A stretch of DNA of 64,000 bases from Knoxdaviesia capensis (GCA_001510575.1 LNGK01000006.1:62001-126000); one strand, 5' to 3'; positions 1 through 12,083 are shown, counted from the first letter of the stretch. Notes: generated from the letters alone by a model not told the origin. A program made the numbers and translations.

Positions 1-891
1 TAACGGCGCCGGGGCTTCATCTCTAAGTTCAATGGCCACTGTATACGTGCACGCATCAGGAAGTTGGCCTAGTTCCTCCGCAGTGTGGGAGAGTCGTCGT
101 AAAGCCGCGCGGAACTGCTCGTCCACATCGACCCAGTTGATTGGCGCCGCGGACCGGGCCGCCCCCGCGCCACTCTCACTGGCCTCGGCCTCGTTGGCAC
201 TGTCGGCGTCGCTATCGGAGTCGTCTTCGTCCCGGGTCTCGCCGCCCTCCTCATCATCCAGCGCATCAAGTCCGCCCCCATCATCGGCCTCGTCGGAGTC
301 CGAGCGGGCGCCGAACGCAGCCTCCTCGTCGTCGTCGGCCGGGCTATCGTCCGCGGCAGCATCCGGGCCGTCCAGGAACGCCGGGAACCGCGACACATCG
401 AACACCCAGCGCTCAACCACCGCGCGCACACCAGCCGCACCTCCGCCTCCGCTGCCGCCGCCCTGTGCAGCGGGTGCCGCAATCCCCGCAGCCGCGCTCG
501 CCACCGCGCGCGCATCCGCAACCGACACCGTCGGCGGTGCGTGCACGACAAACGCGATCCGATCGACATTTCCGGCACGGACTTGGCGGCGCACGGCGGC
601 CACGGCATCGGCCACCCACGCGCGCACCGCTGGATGGCGGGACTGGTGGACCGGCAGGTTGTAGGCGCGGGCCGAGAGGAATGTGCGGGCCGGGTACAGG
701 TTGCGCAGGAAGAGCAGGGTGTGGATGCTGGAGGTGAGGAAGTCGGCAAACGCGGCGAGGAGGGTTTCGGCGTCGGAGAGCGGGACGAGGACGGGGGCCG
801 GGGCTGAGTCCGGGCGGCCTGTTGTGTGGGGGCCCGAGGGCGAGTCCGGGGCCGCCGGCGGTGGCCGGCCATCTCGTGAGCTTGGTCGCAT
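1..891 (-). CDS. rev7: Rev7/MAD2L2-like HORMA protein, 3' end cut by window edge
   Basis: Partial gene: it starts at the ATG whose first base is 891 and stays open for 297 codons to the window edge, so the C-terminus is missing. By family knowledge Rev7 is the HORMA-domain subunit of DNA polymerase zeta, binding Rev3 for translesion synthesis in the nucleus. The identifying blocks are a helix around residues 57-75 (LLFLRNLYPARTFLSARAYN), then LPVHQSRHPAVRAWV, then NVDRIAFVV, RWVFDVSRFP near 162-170 and CTYTVAIELRDEA near the edge. No intron is needed in the visible part. Odd points are a Gly-rich loop (about 144-152) and a long acidic stretch (about 177-245, rich in D, E and S) inserted inside the HORMA fold between RWVFDVSRFP and WVDVDEQFRAALRR. 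The start is chosen because it is the only ATG just before the HORMA core. Confidence 0.85.
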   Translation of the reverse strand, partial: MRPSSRDGRPPPAAPDSPSGPHTTGRPDSAPAPVLVPLSDAETLLAAFADFLTSSIHTLLFLRNLYPARTFLSARAYNLPVHQSRHPAVRAWVADAVAAVRRQVRAGNVDRIAFVVHAPPTVSVADARAVASAAAGIAAPAAQGGGSGGGGAAGVRAVVERWVFDVSRFPAFLDGPDAAADDSPADDDEEAAFGARSDSDEADDGGGLDALDDEEGGETRDEDDSDSDADSANEAEASESGAGAARSAAPINWVDVDEQFRAALRRLSHTAEELGQLPDACTYTVAIELRDEAPAPL

Positions 892-1409
892 TGTATGTGA
901 GACTTTCTGAAGCTTTGGGCTGATCGAATCGAAAAAGGGAAATGTGATGGGGATTTGAAAACAGAATTGTACAGCCAAGACTATTACTCGAGATTCACAG
1001 CCTCCCAAAGCTCTCGAGATTGTCTAAAGTGGGAAAAAGAAAGACAAAGGCCGTCATACAAACGCGCGGTTTCCATGATCACCATTGGGCCCCACTTTAA
1101 GCTTCTATGCAAACGCGAGATTGCCGCGTTCGTCATGTGATGAGCACGGGCAGCTTATAACCCTAATTATGCCCCGCCCCGCCCTCTAACCCCAACAAAC
1201 ATGGAATGATGACGCCCCAGATCTGCCTACATACTCAGACAACAAGAAGTCAGTCAACCTTCTCCGTTACAAACTCTTTGGAAGAATTGTTGACCCAACT
1301 TCCTTGCCCTATTACCATCACAGATCCCTACTTTAACTGTAATGCATTTTTGGTGATTCATTGCCCCCCTCCTTTTCCCTTAACTTGCCTATTTACAGAA
1401 TTTCCCCAC
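892..1409. other. Divergent intergenic region rev7 / PI31
   Basis: This 518-base region is shared by two genes transcribed away from each other. It holds a telobox-like AACCCTAA at 1159-1166 followed by a C-rich stretch (GCCCCGCCCCGCCC near 1171-1184). No convincing ORF is present. Confidence 0.6.
1159..1166. promoter_or_regulatory. Telobox-like motif AACCCTAA
   Basis: An exact AACCCTAA lies about 245 bases upstream of the PI31 start and about 270 bases upstream of the rev7 start. In yeasts such motifs bind the TTAGGG-factor Tbf1 at growth-related promoters. A role here is inference from motif identity and position. Confidence 0.4.
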
Positions 1410-2643
1410 ATGACTATTGATAACTCCGCCCGGCGCCGGGCAGTGCTCCGGCACATGGCCGAAGCGCTGCCGACGCACGCCAAAGACGACCCGACGTCGG
1501 ACCTGAGCTCCTCGTACGAGGCCGTGGCCCTGCTTGTCCACGCATACATGGCCAGCCTGTCGTTCCGGCTGCTGGGCTTCGACGAGGACCGCCGCACGGA
1601 GAGCGAATGCCAGCAGCTGGCGCCGCGGCTGCCTGCGGCGTGGAACGCGGCGTTTGGGAACCACGTGTTCGTGTACGCGCACAAGCAGTCGGCCATGACG
1701 TTCGTCATCCGCATCGATCGCATGGGCACGAAGCTCGAGGTGCGCGGCCTGGGCGTCGGCGATGAGCGGATCCACCGTGCGGAGTTCCTCGCGCGCGATG
1801 TCGTTGCTTCGGCGAAGCTGCCGTTGAGAATCACGCTGGATGCTGCTGGCGACGAGGACCGGAGTGATTTGCAGGCCAAGCTGGAGCAGATCTTCGTGTC
1901 CCCGGAAGCCATCGATAGTACGTTCTCGTGTGGTGTGGTTCTGGTCTCATCATTTCCAGTTTAGTGCTAACGTCTGTGCTCCGCTAGAATTCCTCGACGA
2001 GCTCCAAACCAAGATCATCCAGAACCTGATCCCCAAACTCCAAGCCGAAGGCTACGAAGAACAAGGCCGCACCGCGGACCCCACACCAACCCGCCATCTG
2101 ACGGACTCGACCTTGCAGCGCTCCGACCCGCTCGCCGACCCCGGCCTGCCACCCCGGCCGAACCCCTACCCGGTGCCCCCTGACACCCTCCCCCACCCCC
2201 GCCAGCCCCCCACGCGGCCCTACGCCGACTTCCCACCCCCGGGCTTCGACGACGACTACGAGATTCTCGGCCCTGCGCGCCCGACCTTCGGCGGCGGCGG
2301 CCCGGCCGGCGGGCTTGGCCGCGACGATCTGTACCCCGCCGGCCTGGGTCCGCACGACCCGCTCCGCCCGTCGTTCACCCCGTACGGAGGCCCGTTCCGC
2401 CCGGGCCCCGCCCGCGGAATGCACCCTACCTTTGACGATCCTGCATTCTTCCCCGGCGGTGCCGGAGGGGAGTTTGACGACCCGCCTGCTCCGCCCGGAG
2501 CGCGCTGGGATCCGGTCGGCCCGGGAGGCTTCCCCAGCCAAGGAGGTGGAAGAGGCCGGCGAGGACCGGGTGGTGGCAATGGTGGCAACGGCGGTGGTGG
2601 TGGGTATGGGCCATATGGCGGGTTTGGAGGGGATATTATCTGA
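1410..2643 (+). CDS. Proteasome inhibitor/regulator PI31 (PSMF1-like)
   Basis: Two exons, 1410-1917 and 1988-2643, joined across a 70-base intron (donor GTACGT, branch TGCTAACG, acceptor CTAG) give 387 residues. The N-terminal half is the FP domain: blocks SSYEAVALLVHAYMASLSFR, FVYAHKQSAMTFVIRIDRMG and PLRITLDAAGDEDRSDL, ending in the helix FLDELQTKIIQNLIPKLQAEG built across the splice. The C-terminal half is a proline/glycine-rich tail with DFPPPGFDDDYEI, DDLYPAGLGPHDPLRPSF and GMHPTFDDP, the signature of PI31, which binds 20S proteasomes through this tail. The start is the first ATG in frame that fits the family N-terminus; upstream codons in the same frame look unlike it. The final 45 residues are nearly all glycine, arginine and proline. 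Confidence 0.88.
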
Positions 2644-3169
2644 TCATCCATTCCCCGACTTATGTGTGCCGGACACCACTCATTAATGTGTATTGTATGA
2701 TGTTTATGAACCAGGGAAATCCAATTGAGACAGACAGTCTAAATTAGTCTAGCTAGGACTACCGCCGAAAATGACAAACAAGTAAACATGACTATTTTGG
2801 GATATATCTTGGGCGGGAGCTGCCATAAGATATAGAGAGAGATGATTAAGGAGACGTAGTGAAGTATTGTAATCGGGAGGAAGATAGAGAAAGAAATCGG
2901 TTTGGGGAACTGATTGACTGAAAAAATAAAGAAGAGAGATATAAAGTCGGGAGGAATCCTCAACAGGCTTAAAGCACAGACACACACACACACACACACA
3001 CGCAGATAGATAGAAGGGAAAAAAGTTCAGAATACCCCCACTAATGCATGAGCTCAACTCTTCCACCATACCGACAAGAAGAAAAAAAAGGGAGAGAGAG
3101 AATCAAAGGGGCTCGCAAAGAATAGAAGAAAGAAAGGAAAGAAACAGAAGCCGGCGGGGCGTATCCCAC
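2644..3169. other. Convergent 3' region PI31 / importin
   Basis: Contains the 3' ends of two convergent genes, purine-rich sequence and a CA microsatellite at 2981-3001. No gene is seen. Confidence 0.6.
2981..3001. repeat. (CA)n microsatellite
   Basis: About ten uninterrupted CA units lie in the 3' intergenic region between PI31 and the importin gene. Confidence 0.95.
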
Positions 3170-6100
3170 CTACGCAGCAGCATGCGCACTGTTGGCAAGC
3201 TCGGCCAGCTTGGCCTGCTCGTCCTCGGTCAGCATCTTGTACCACTCCTGGAAGTTGGCCAGGTTCTCCTGGGCGGCGCGTAGGAAGAACTCGGTCAGGT
3301 AGGTCTGCGTCTCGTCGTCCTGCGTGCGGCCGGTGCCCCGGATCAGGCGCATCAGGTCGGCGCGCGTCGAGCCCAGGCTGAGGTCCAGCGCGTCGATCTC
3401 GTCCTCCCACGCATCGTCATCGTCGTCGTCCTCGTCTCCGAATTCGGCGGCCGCGGAAGCGGAAGCGGCGGCCAGCGTGGCCGCCGCCTGGGTGCCGGAG
3501 GCCGAGAGCAGCTCCTCAATGAGCACCTTGAGAATCTTCAGCGTCGCCGGGATCTGCGTGAACTGGTCGGGGTCTGGAGTGAACAGCGTTAGGTTAGAAG
3601 GGGCTGACCAGTAAAGAAGAAAGGTCGGTATGCGTGGTCTTACTCTTCTTAGCGCGGGACCGAGTCATGATCTGGCCGGACTGCGTGACAATCAGGTCAC
3701 CATTGACAGTGGTCTGGGTCAGGCGAGGGTCGTTGAGCGAGTACAGCTTCGACAAGGCAATAACACTGTACAAGACAAGCACGTTAGCAATGCGCCTTTT
3801 CAAAGAAGCCAGAATAAGCTTCGGGGAGATTTAAAAATACTTTTGACGGATCTCATCGTATCCAGCAAAGCTGATCGAGTTCTCGAGCCACTTGCCCAAC
3901 ACAACATCCAGACCCGACTGAGTTCCGATGGTGATCTGGCTGAGGAACTCAACAACGTCACTAGCGCCCGAGAGCGACAGCCGCGCGAACACGAGGATCA
4001 GGGACTGGATAAACGACGCAGCCTCGGCAGAGGCCAGGCGGTTCGCCACAGCCGTCAGCAGCTGCAGCAGGTACGGGCCGAGCCGCTCATGGCCGGCCTT
4101 CTCGACGAGCTCGGCGGCCAGTCCACCGACCTCCGAGGCGGCGTTATCCTCCATGTCGGGCGCCAGCAGGCGGTCAATAGCCCGCAGGCAGATATCCAGA
4201 CCGGTCTGGCCCGACTCGTCCTGGTAGTTAAACACCTGCTGGTGGTCGTGCATCAGCAGGTGCTTGACGCTCTCGGCCGCGGGGCGCAGAATGTCGCCCT
4301 CGTTGGACTCCATGAGCACGCGGCGCAGCTTCGGCAGCGTGGCGGCGACAAAGCCGGCGGGCAGCGGCTCGGTGCCGCTCTCGATGAGGATGACTAGCAG
4401 GTCGGCAGCGGCGGCAACCAGCGGGTCGTCCTCGGTGAGGTTGGCCACGTCGAAGGCGCCGGTGATCGTCGGCAGGATCTTGGCGCTCAGCGCAGCGTAC
4501 GCCTCCGGGCCCGACAACTGCTGGACAACATCCTCAAAGGCCTCGCTGATAACCATGACCACCTGGAAGTTGGACGCGCCGATGCGCACGAGGGAGAAGA
4601 GAAGGTCGAGCGGCGACACCTCGTCGGAAATGGCAACGCGGGGGTCAATGCCGATGAGGTGGCTGATCGCCTCCACAAGGGCAATCAGGAGCTCGTCGGC
4701 GTCCTCAATTTCATCGGCGTCCTTCGACTGTAGATATTGGGCAATTGCCAAGATCAACGGAACCTGCTGGGCAGGGAGGACAGCCTGAGCCAGGCACAGG
4801 TCTTTGATGGCCTTGATGCAGGAAACACGCACAACCTCAGAGTCGTCGCCGTTGATCGAGGTGTAGATCATGTTGGCAAGCTCGGTGGGGATGGTAAGGG
4901 CACGGCTGAGGGCGCCGCTGACAAGGAATCCGCGGGCACGTAGTAGAGGGGCGTCGGTTCTGCTAACGGCAAACTGGGCTAGCTCGAGGTAGCCCGGTAG
5001 CAGCTCGGCGGGGAGTTCTCGGTCTTCCTCGAGATGTATTGAGAGGATGATGCTGAAGAGGAACAGGGCGGACTCCTGCATGCGCCAGTCGCTGGCGTTG
5101 GCGAACAGGGCCTTGGTGTAGGCAAACAGGCCGGTCAGCGTGGCATTGCCAAACATCTCGCCAAGCTTGTTGATCATCTCACCGGAGGCAGTCCGGGCGG
5201 TGTAGTTGGCGGAGATAAGAGCCTCTTCCGAAAGGTACAGCGAGCAATCAATATCCCACAGACCCTCCTGCTCCTTGACGATCAAGGCATACCCAGCCAT
5301 GATCTTCACAGCATCGCCAATCCAGGGCACCTCGGTGGGAGAGGGAAAGGAAGCCAGCTGGCCCTCAAGCTGCTTCTGGACGGGAGGCGCGCGCAGGAGT
5401 TGGTGGATGACGTCAAGCTCCTCGACAACCAGAAAGTCGAGAGTGAAGGGTAGCTGGTCGGAGTTCTCAAGGCGGGCCTGCGACTCGGTATCAACGTAGA
5501 GGGTCTTGTACGGGGCCTGAAGGAGCAGGAGTTCCTGCCACACGGCGGAAAAGTAGTCGACCGACTGGCCAACAATGAGGCTAGGGAGCACGGCGCGGAT
5601 CTTGAGGATGGTCTTGTTGACCTGGAGCTTGAGGGCTATGATGCCGTTCCACGACTTGGGCTGGCCATCCCCGGCCAGCGACTCTTGGGGGAAGGGAGCC
5701 TTGAGGATTTCGAGAAAAAAGGGACTCCAGGCCTTTAGCAGCTCTTCACCGAAAGCCTTGACCTCGGAAGCATGCTCCTCCTTGACGATCTCCAGGAGGT
5801 CGAAGCACGAACGGAACACCGACACGGCCAGGGCGCGGTGGGGCGTCTCGCGATTGCCGTCGAGGGCCACGGCGGTGAGCGCCTGGATGATATCACGGGC
5901 GAGGGTGAAGAACTGGTCCTCGCTCAGGCTCTCATCGACGATGTCTGAGAGGATCTTCAGGGCACCGTGGACCTGGGCGCTACTGCCGGTAGGAATGATA
6001 CTGAGGAGCGTGGGAAGGAGAGTAGGCCAGCGGTCTGGGACGTCGAAGGTGGCAAGACGGCCGATGACGGAGCTGAGAGAGAACGAACACAGAGGTTAGA

Positions 6101-6528
6101 CCGGATATACACACATATATATATATATATATATAAATAGATGACCAGCGGAAAACTCACCTGGTGATGGCCTTCACTTTGGTGTTATCCTCGTCGCTGA
6201 GGGCCAGCTCCAAAAGAGACTGGCGAATGCGCTCACGTGTCTCATCGGGGACCGGCACGGGAGGAGCAGAGTCGTCCTCGTCCTCATCCTCCTCGTCCAG
6301 ATTGTCGTAGTCTTCGGGGTTCCAGTTGCGGTTGACGAACTGGCGCAGGGCGGCCAGGGCCGATTGGCGGACGGCAGTGTCGGCGGACACGTGCGAGGCG
6401 ACGGCAACCAGAGACAGCGGGAAGCCCGGGTTTGTGCGAGCCTGCTTGAGCGCGGCTTCGGCCTGCTGCCGCGTGTCTCGGTCGGGAGACTGCGTGTTGA
6501 GAAGAACGTGAACCAACTCGTCCTCCAT
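3170..6528 (-). CDS. kap114: Importin-9/Kap114-like karyopherin beta
   Basis: Four exons on the minus strand: 6528-6161, 6072-3841, 3765-3644 and 3573-3170, all in frame, give 1041 residues, the usual size of importin-9. The introns are 88, 75 and 70 bases with GTGAGT, GTATTT and GTAAGA donors. The start MEDELVHVLLNTQSPD is followed by an importin-beta N-terminal domain (DRDTRQQAEAALKQ...FPLSL) with an acidic patch near residues 82-92. HEAT repeats fill the middle (for example SVIGRLATFDVPDRWPTLL across splice 1). The C-terminal part has YDEIRQN-VIALSKLYSLNDPRL across splice 2, a second acidic run (DEDDDDDDAWEDE) and NFQEWYKMLTEDE, typical of this importin. The family carries histones, TBP and ribosomal proteins into the nucleus. 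Intron 1 contains an AT microsatellite. Confidence 0.92.
6115..6135. repeat. (AT)n microsatellite inside importin intron 1
   Basis: About ten AT units preceded by ACACAC lie inside the 88-base first intron of the importin gene, which is likely to make the intron length variable between strains. Confidence 0.9.
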
Positions 6529-6624
6529 GGCTGGAATGTGTTGTAAGTGGGGGAGGGGGAGAAAAAGCTAGGGTTATGATAGAGGGTGAAGAGAGAGATA
6601 AGGACAGGGAAGCAAAGATAGAAA

Positions 6625-6648
6625 AAGAAGAAGAAGAAGAAGAAGAAA
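6625..6648. repeat. (GAA)n microsatellite
   Basis: Eight or so GAA units, TTC-rich on the coding strand of the importin gene, lie roughly 100 bases upstream of its start codon. Confidence 0.85.
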
Positions 6649-8253
6649 AAAGAAAAAGAAAGAGAAAAAGGAACACCAGGAAGGGTTTAAAATAGACACT
6701 TGCAGTATATGGCTTTTGGAAAGAGCAGAAGTCAGCTGCGTGTCAGAAAGAAAACAAGAAGGCACGATCAACTGATCCCAGTGCCTGACAGGTACCAGGG
6801 GGAAAGTGCAATCAACAACCACCAGGAGAGGGAAGGAGCTCTTATGATAGCAATGTGCTGGTTGCTGGCCGTGTTTTTGACCTGCTTCTTTCGGGGTTTG
6901 CTGATTTCCAGAGGATGGACCGTTGTGTAATTGTTCAAGAGAAGGAGAAAAGAAAACAAAAAAGGTATCTCGTGTGTTTTTCCTTGTGAAGATTTATTGG
7001 CGGGGTTCACTGCTGGTTCCTGTGGAAAAAAAAAAAAAAAACCAGAAAAGTGCGTTGGTGCGATGATGTGGGGTTTGCTGATTGTTTTTTTATTTTTTAT
7101 TTTTTACTTTTATTTTTTTTCATCTTCTGCTCTGGTTGGGTTGACTCGGTGAGGGGCATTTAGTACTTGATGTGTTTGATTTTACTGGGGTCCAGCGGCT
7201 GTTCTGATAGGGTTGTTCCCTGCTCACGTCTCCAAACAGAAACAGCGAGTGGTGGAAGATAGAATGCCGATTTATGCGTTGACAGACAGGACCTTGGAGT
7301 GACGACATAACCCTAATGACCAACCCTAGGATGTTCGTCAAAGATGATCCAGCCATTCCACGTAAGCACCGGCGTAACCCTGGCACGGACCCGAACTAAC
7401 CCTTAAGTGCATAGCGTCGTCAAACCCCGGCTGCCAGGGCCGCCAATCGTCCCAGCCGTCATTGCCTCCCGTCAAACAATGCCCACCAAAATGTCTCAAT
7501 AGCATTCCATTTACCGAAGCAATGAATCAAAATCCATATATCGGTAGGAATGTCTGTAGCAAACGACCCTTAAAGGGTGGCTAAATTGCTCTGCCTAGGC
7601 CTGGTTTTTGGGGATCGACTGGCGTCTGGCCAATCAATAGCTTGTGCCCAGTCGCGACCGAAAGTTCGCATACAGACGCGACAAGGCGCGGATGGATTGA
7701 GGAAAGAGCTTATGTGGCTTCTATTTGAGCTGTGTCGTTTGCTCCTTCCCCTGCAGCTCGCACTGGATGCTGTCTAGGACGATGGGAATATTCAGCCGTG
7801 CTTATACTTTTGGCCACATAGAATCTGACGGTGAACGTGAAGAACGAGTCGAGACATGTGGCGAACCTACAAAAGGATCCCCGAAGACTTGACAGCTGTT
7901 CAATACTTTTTGCCTGCTGGAATGTGGTCGGGTGGGTGTGATATGGGATGGAGCTTCAGTGGAAAGACGAACACTGCTCGGTGACACAGAACGAGCCCCG
8001 GATAGAACCCTACCGATATATAGGAGCCGCCTTTCAGATGGAAGCAGTTCAGATAGAAGAAATCGACAGCGATCTGGGGTTTCAGTGGAAAACGGCACCC
8101 TAAGACTTCAGCACATGATGTGATGCTACAGTGGAAAGGAGTACCGCGGTCCTTGTATTCTTGGAGTCTGCAGCGATGAGTTGTGCCACAGCAGCTCTGG
8201 GAAGAACCTCAGGGCATGTGATTCTAGCCAGAGTTCACCATGCCGCTAACTTG

Positions 8254-8260
8254 TATAAAT
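8254..8260 (+). promoter_or_regulatory. Possible TATA box (TATAAAT)
   Basis: TATAAATAGG lies on the PMT coding strand about 1.05 kb upstream of its start and just before a 900-base CT-rich stretch. It would imply a leader of about 1 kb if used. Position and sequence are the only support. Confidence 0.3.
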
Positions 8261-8330
8261 AGGCACTTCTCGAGAGCTAAATGATACTAAATGCCTGAGT
8301 GTACCAGTTCCTGAAGATGAAATATAATAA

Positions 8331-8340
8331 TTAGGGTTAG
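8331..8340. promoter_or_regulatory. Telobox-like motif TTAGGGTTAG
   Basis: TTAGGGTTAG sits between the possible TATA box and the CT-rich leader upstream of the PMT2 gene. Function is inferred only. Confidence 0.35.
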
Positions 8341-9306
8341 TGGAGGTGCAATAAAGGAGGTGGAAACAGTGGGGTTTTTCGATAAATTCCAGTCTACATA
8401 TCTCCGTTTTTGCCCTGAAGAACTCTATTCTTCTCCCTGCTTGCTATCCCGTGTTTGACTCCTGACGCTCTTTCCTGCTTCTTCTTCCCTTTGCACCTTC
8501 TTCCTCTTTTCCCACCCTCCTTCGCTGACTTTTTCCCTCCATAAAGGCTTCGGCTCCTTTGTGGCGTTTCCTCTTATTTCTCACCATCCTTCTCCTCTTT
8601 TAACGTGTTTCTGGTTTCTCTTCTCTCCATCTCTTCTTAATTCAGGGTTTACGAGGACAAGACAATAATCGCCTTTTATCTATTATCCGACCCCTTTCTC
8701 TTCTTCAGGCCACCAGTTGTATCTTTTAGCTGACCTTCCCTTCTTGCTCCTAACATCTTTGAGTTTGCATAACTCGTCCCATCACTTTCGTCTTGAACTG
8801 ACACAATATCACGAATCCCTTTCATGCCAAAGCTTCCATCTTAACTAACCCCCTGGTCTAGTTTAAGAGGTCTTTGGAAACACTGGACATTCCACTAAGA
8901 ACGCCTGGTGTCTTTAGCTACTAAAACACTGCTTCGCCAACTACTTACTATTGGGCAACCGCACACACCAGAGAAAAAAAAAAAAAAACAGGGCCAGCCG
9001 GGTTCAGCTCGTATTACCACTGCTTTTTCTTTTTCGTTGGTGTGTGTCCTTTTTTCTTCAATCTGGCTTTTTCAGCCTTCATTGACTGAACCACCACCTC
9101 TTCTTATTAATTGATTGGCTTTAAACCCTCTTTTTATTCATCCTTTTGCCATTTTCTCAATCCCACACCCCCTCAATTGAGAAATCATCTAATCCATCTA
9201 GAGATCCATCTCCGAGTTCAGAAACCCTGCTTCACCGAGCCCTTTCTGCTGTTCCGCCATCTGCTCCTTCTCGACATCTCTCGCTCCTTCCTTCCATCTG
9301 CCCCCG

Positions 9307-12083
9307 ATGGCCGAAGACAAGGCCGCGCTGGCCACCGGCGCCGACGTGGCGGACGGCCTAAGACGCCGTGCTGTCCCGACGTCTACCGATGCCGCTCAAC
9401 CGCCCGCTGCCGCTCCGATTGTCGATGATAAGAAGCTGTTGAAGAAGGAGGTGAGTCTCCCGTTTGCAGACAGACCATGAATCGGCAATTTGCCTGTGGC
9501 CCCTCCCCCACATCATGGGTTGATCAGATTCAGTAGCTTTGCCATCTTGATAGCTAACATTTTACGGCCTTCGGGCCCTTTGTCAATCTTGCAGAAGTCG
9601 CCTCTCAAAATCCTTTCGGAATGGGAGTTCGTAATTGCCCCTATTGTCTTCACTCTTCTTGCCATCTTCACGCGGTTGTGGAAGATCGGTCTCAGCAACA
9701 TTGTGACCTGGGATGAAGCTCAGTACGTCTTGCCTCGCCAATACCCCCAATCTCTGTTGTTATCCATCGACTCTTCCCCAGATAGTTACTCGCTAGGTTC
9801 TCCCTGCTTGTCGAGAGTTGTCATACTGCTGTTGCTGTCATCGGCCGCGTTTCACGGCGTCCTCACTCTGACGGACATCTCATTGCTAACGTTGATCCTG
9901 TCTTTTCTCTCTCTAGTTTTGGAAAGTTTGGTAGCCACTACATCAAGCGGGAGTACTACTTGTAAGCTTACCCTCCACCTGTCTATCGATCGATTCCAGC
10001 CGTATCGACCTCATCTGTGCTTCTGACGACTATTATACGAGATACGAATGGCAACAACCCCGAGCCCCTGAACTCTGAACTAACTCTCTGCTCTAATAGT
10101 GATGTGCACCCTCCGCTGGGAAAGATGCTCGTTGGCCTGTCTGGTGTGCTCGCTGGATACAACGGCACCTTTGACTTCAAGTCTGGCGAGATGTACCCTC
10201 CCGAGATCGACTACACCTTCATGCGCGCCTTCAACGCCGCCTTCGGCATCGTTTGCGTGCCCCTGGCCTACTTCACCGCTCGTGAACTCCGTTTCCAGAC
10301 TCCGGCTGTCTGGCTGGTCACCCTGATGGTTCTCTGCGAGAACTCGTACACTACCATCAGCCGCTTCATCCTGCTCGACTCCATGCTGCTGTGCGGAACC
10401 GTGTCTACGGTTTTCTTCTGGTCCAAGTTCCACAACCAGCGCAACAACGCCTTTTCGATTGATTGGTTCTTCTGGCTGTTCATGACCGGCCTGAGCATCG
10501 GATCAGTTTGTAGTGTCAAGCTGGTTGGCCTGTTCGTCACCGCCATGGTCGGCCTGTACACCATCGAGGACCTCTGGAACAAGTTTGGCGATGTCAAGAT
10601 GCCTGTGGTAGGTTCTTTTCTCTTTTTCATTGATTGCACTTGCTTTTTGTCTCGCGCTAATTGTGGCCGACTGTGATAGACCACCCTTGGTGCCCACGTC
10701 ATCTTTCGCGTCATTGGCCTTATCGTTGTCCCCATCCTGGTGTACATGGCTTCCTTCTACGCCCACTTTACCATTCTTAGCAACTCCGGCCCCGGTGATG
10801 CCCAGATGAGCTCTCTCTTCCAGGCCAACCTCCGCGGTACCACTGTTGGCAAGGACAGCCCCCTCGAGCTCGCCTACGGTTCGCGCGTCACCCTCAAGAA
10901 CATGGGATACGGCGGTGGTCTCCTGCACTCTCACGTCCAGGTCTTCCCCGAAGGTTCTAAGCAGCAGCAGGTCACCTGCTACCACCACAAGGACTCAAAC
11001 AACGACTGGTTCTTCTACCCCAACCGCGATGACGAGCCCTATGACGAGAACGCCGACCCCCGCTTCATTGGTGACAAGAACGTCATCCGCCTGATCCACG
11101 CTCAGACCGGCCGCAACCTACACTCTCACGATATCCCTGCCCCGATCACCAAGGGTGACCGTGAGGTCTCTGGATACGGTAACCTGACTGTTGGTGATGC
11201 CAAGGACCACTGGAAGATTGAGGTTGTCCGCGATGTTGCTTCCCGCGACCGCTCGCGCATCCGCACGCTCACCACTGCCTTCCGCCTGAAGCACACCGTC
11301 ATGGGCTGCTACCTCCGGGCTGGAAACACCAACCTCCCGCAGTGGGGCTTCAAGCAGATCGAGGTCACTTGCACTAAGAAGAACAACCCTCGCGATGCGT
11401 ACACCCACTGGAACGTCGAGTCCCACGTCAACGAGAAGCTCCCCGCTGGTGACCCGGGCGTGTACCGGTCGCCGTTCCTCCACGATTTCATCCACCTGAA
11501 CGTGGCCATGATGACTTCCAACAACGCCCTGGTGCCCGACCCGGACAAGCAGGACGACCTTGCGTCGCAGTGGTGGCAGTGGCCCATTCTGCACGTTGGT
11601 CTCCGCATGTGCAGCTGGGACGACAAGGTGGTGAAGTACTTCCTCCTCGGCAACCCGCTCGTCTACTGGGGCTCGACCGCGTCTCTCGGCGTGTTCGGCC
11701 TGGTTGTCGTCTGGTATCTGCTCCGGTGGCAGCGCAAGTACAACGAGCTCTCCGACAGCGACATTGACCACTTCCACTACTCAGGCCTGTACCCCATCAT
11801 CGGCTGGGGCCTGCACTACCTCCCGTCGGCCATCATGGCGCGTGTCACCTACGTGCACCACTACTACCCGGCGCTGTACTTTGCCATCTTTACGTTCGGC
11901 TTCCTGGCCGACTGGTTCCTGCGGAACCGGGCGGCGGCCATCAAGTACTCGGCGTACGCCGTGCTGTACGCCGCGACCATTGGCCTGTACATCTACTTCA
12001 TCCCGATCTGCTGGGGCATGGTCGGCCCGAACAAGCAGTACGGCTACATGAAGTGGTTCGACCGCTGGAGAGTCACCGACTAA
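9307..12083 (+). CDS. pmt2: Dolichyl-phosphate-mannose protein mannosyltransferase, PMT2 subfamily
   Basis: Five exons (9307-9450, 9595-9722, 9917-9961, 10100-10607, 10680-12083) join in frame to 742 residues; exon 3 is only 45 bases. The enzyme transfers mannose from dolichyl-phosphate mannose to Ser/Thr of secretory proteins in the ER membrane. Visible signs: TM1 IAPIVFTLLAIF, the lumenal loop VTWDEAHFGKF with the conserved Asp-Glu pair (88-89) created across intron 2, FDVHPPLGKMLVGLSG across intron 3, SRFILLDSMLL, then MIR repeats in the middle (GYGGGLLHSH, QVTCYHHKDSNNDWFF, LRHSHD-like LHSHDIP), and a multi-span C-terminus ending in GPNKQYGYMKWFDRW. The loop-1 and MIR wording places it in PMT2 rather than PMT1 or PMT4. 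PMT2 proteins usually act as heterodimers with a PMT1-type partner, which is not in this window. Confidence 0.95.

Larger units (their letters stand above)
6529..9306. other. Divergent intergenic region importin / PMT2
   Basis: This 2.8 kb region contains no supported gene. Near the importin start the plus strand is purine-rich with a GAA run (6625-6648) and TAGGGTTA at 6569-6576. In the middle there are telobox-like sites (7309-7316, 7322-7329, 8331-8340) and a TATAAAT at 8254-8260. From about 8390 to 9300 the plus strand is strongly CT-rich, as expected for the leader and promoter of the plus-strand PMT gene. Confidence 0.6.

Noticed and set aside
1206..1409. N-terminal extension of PI31 from 1206
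   Set aside because: The extra 68 residues are unlike the family, and the ATG at 1410 directly precedes the conserved FP domain; an acceptor-like TTTACAG at 1392-1398 was considered but needs no upstream exon.
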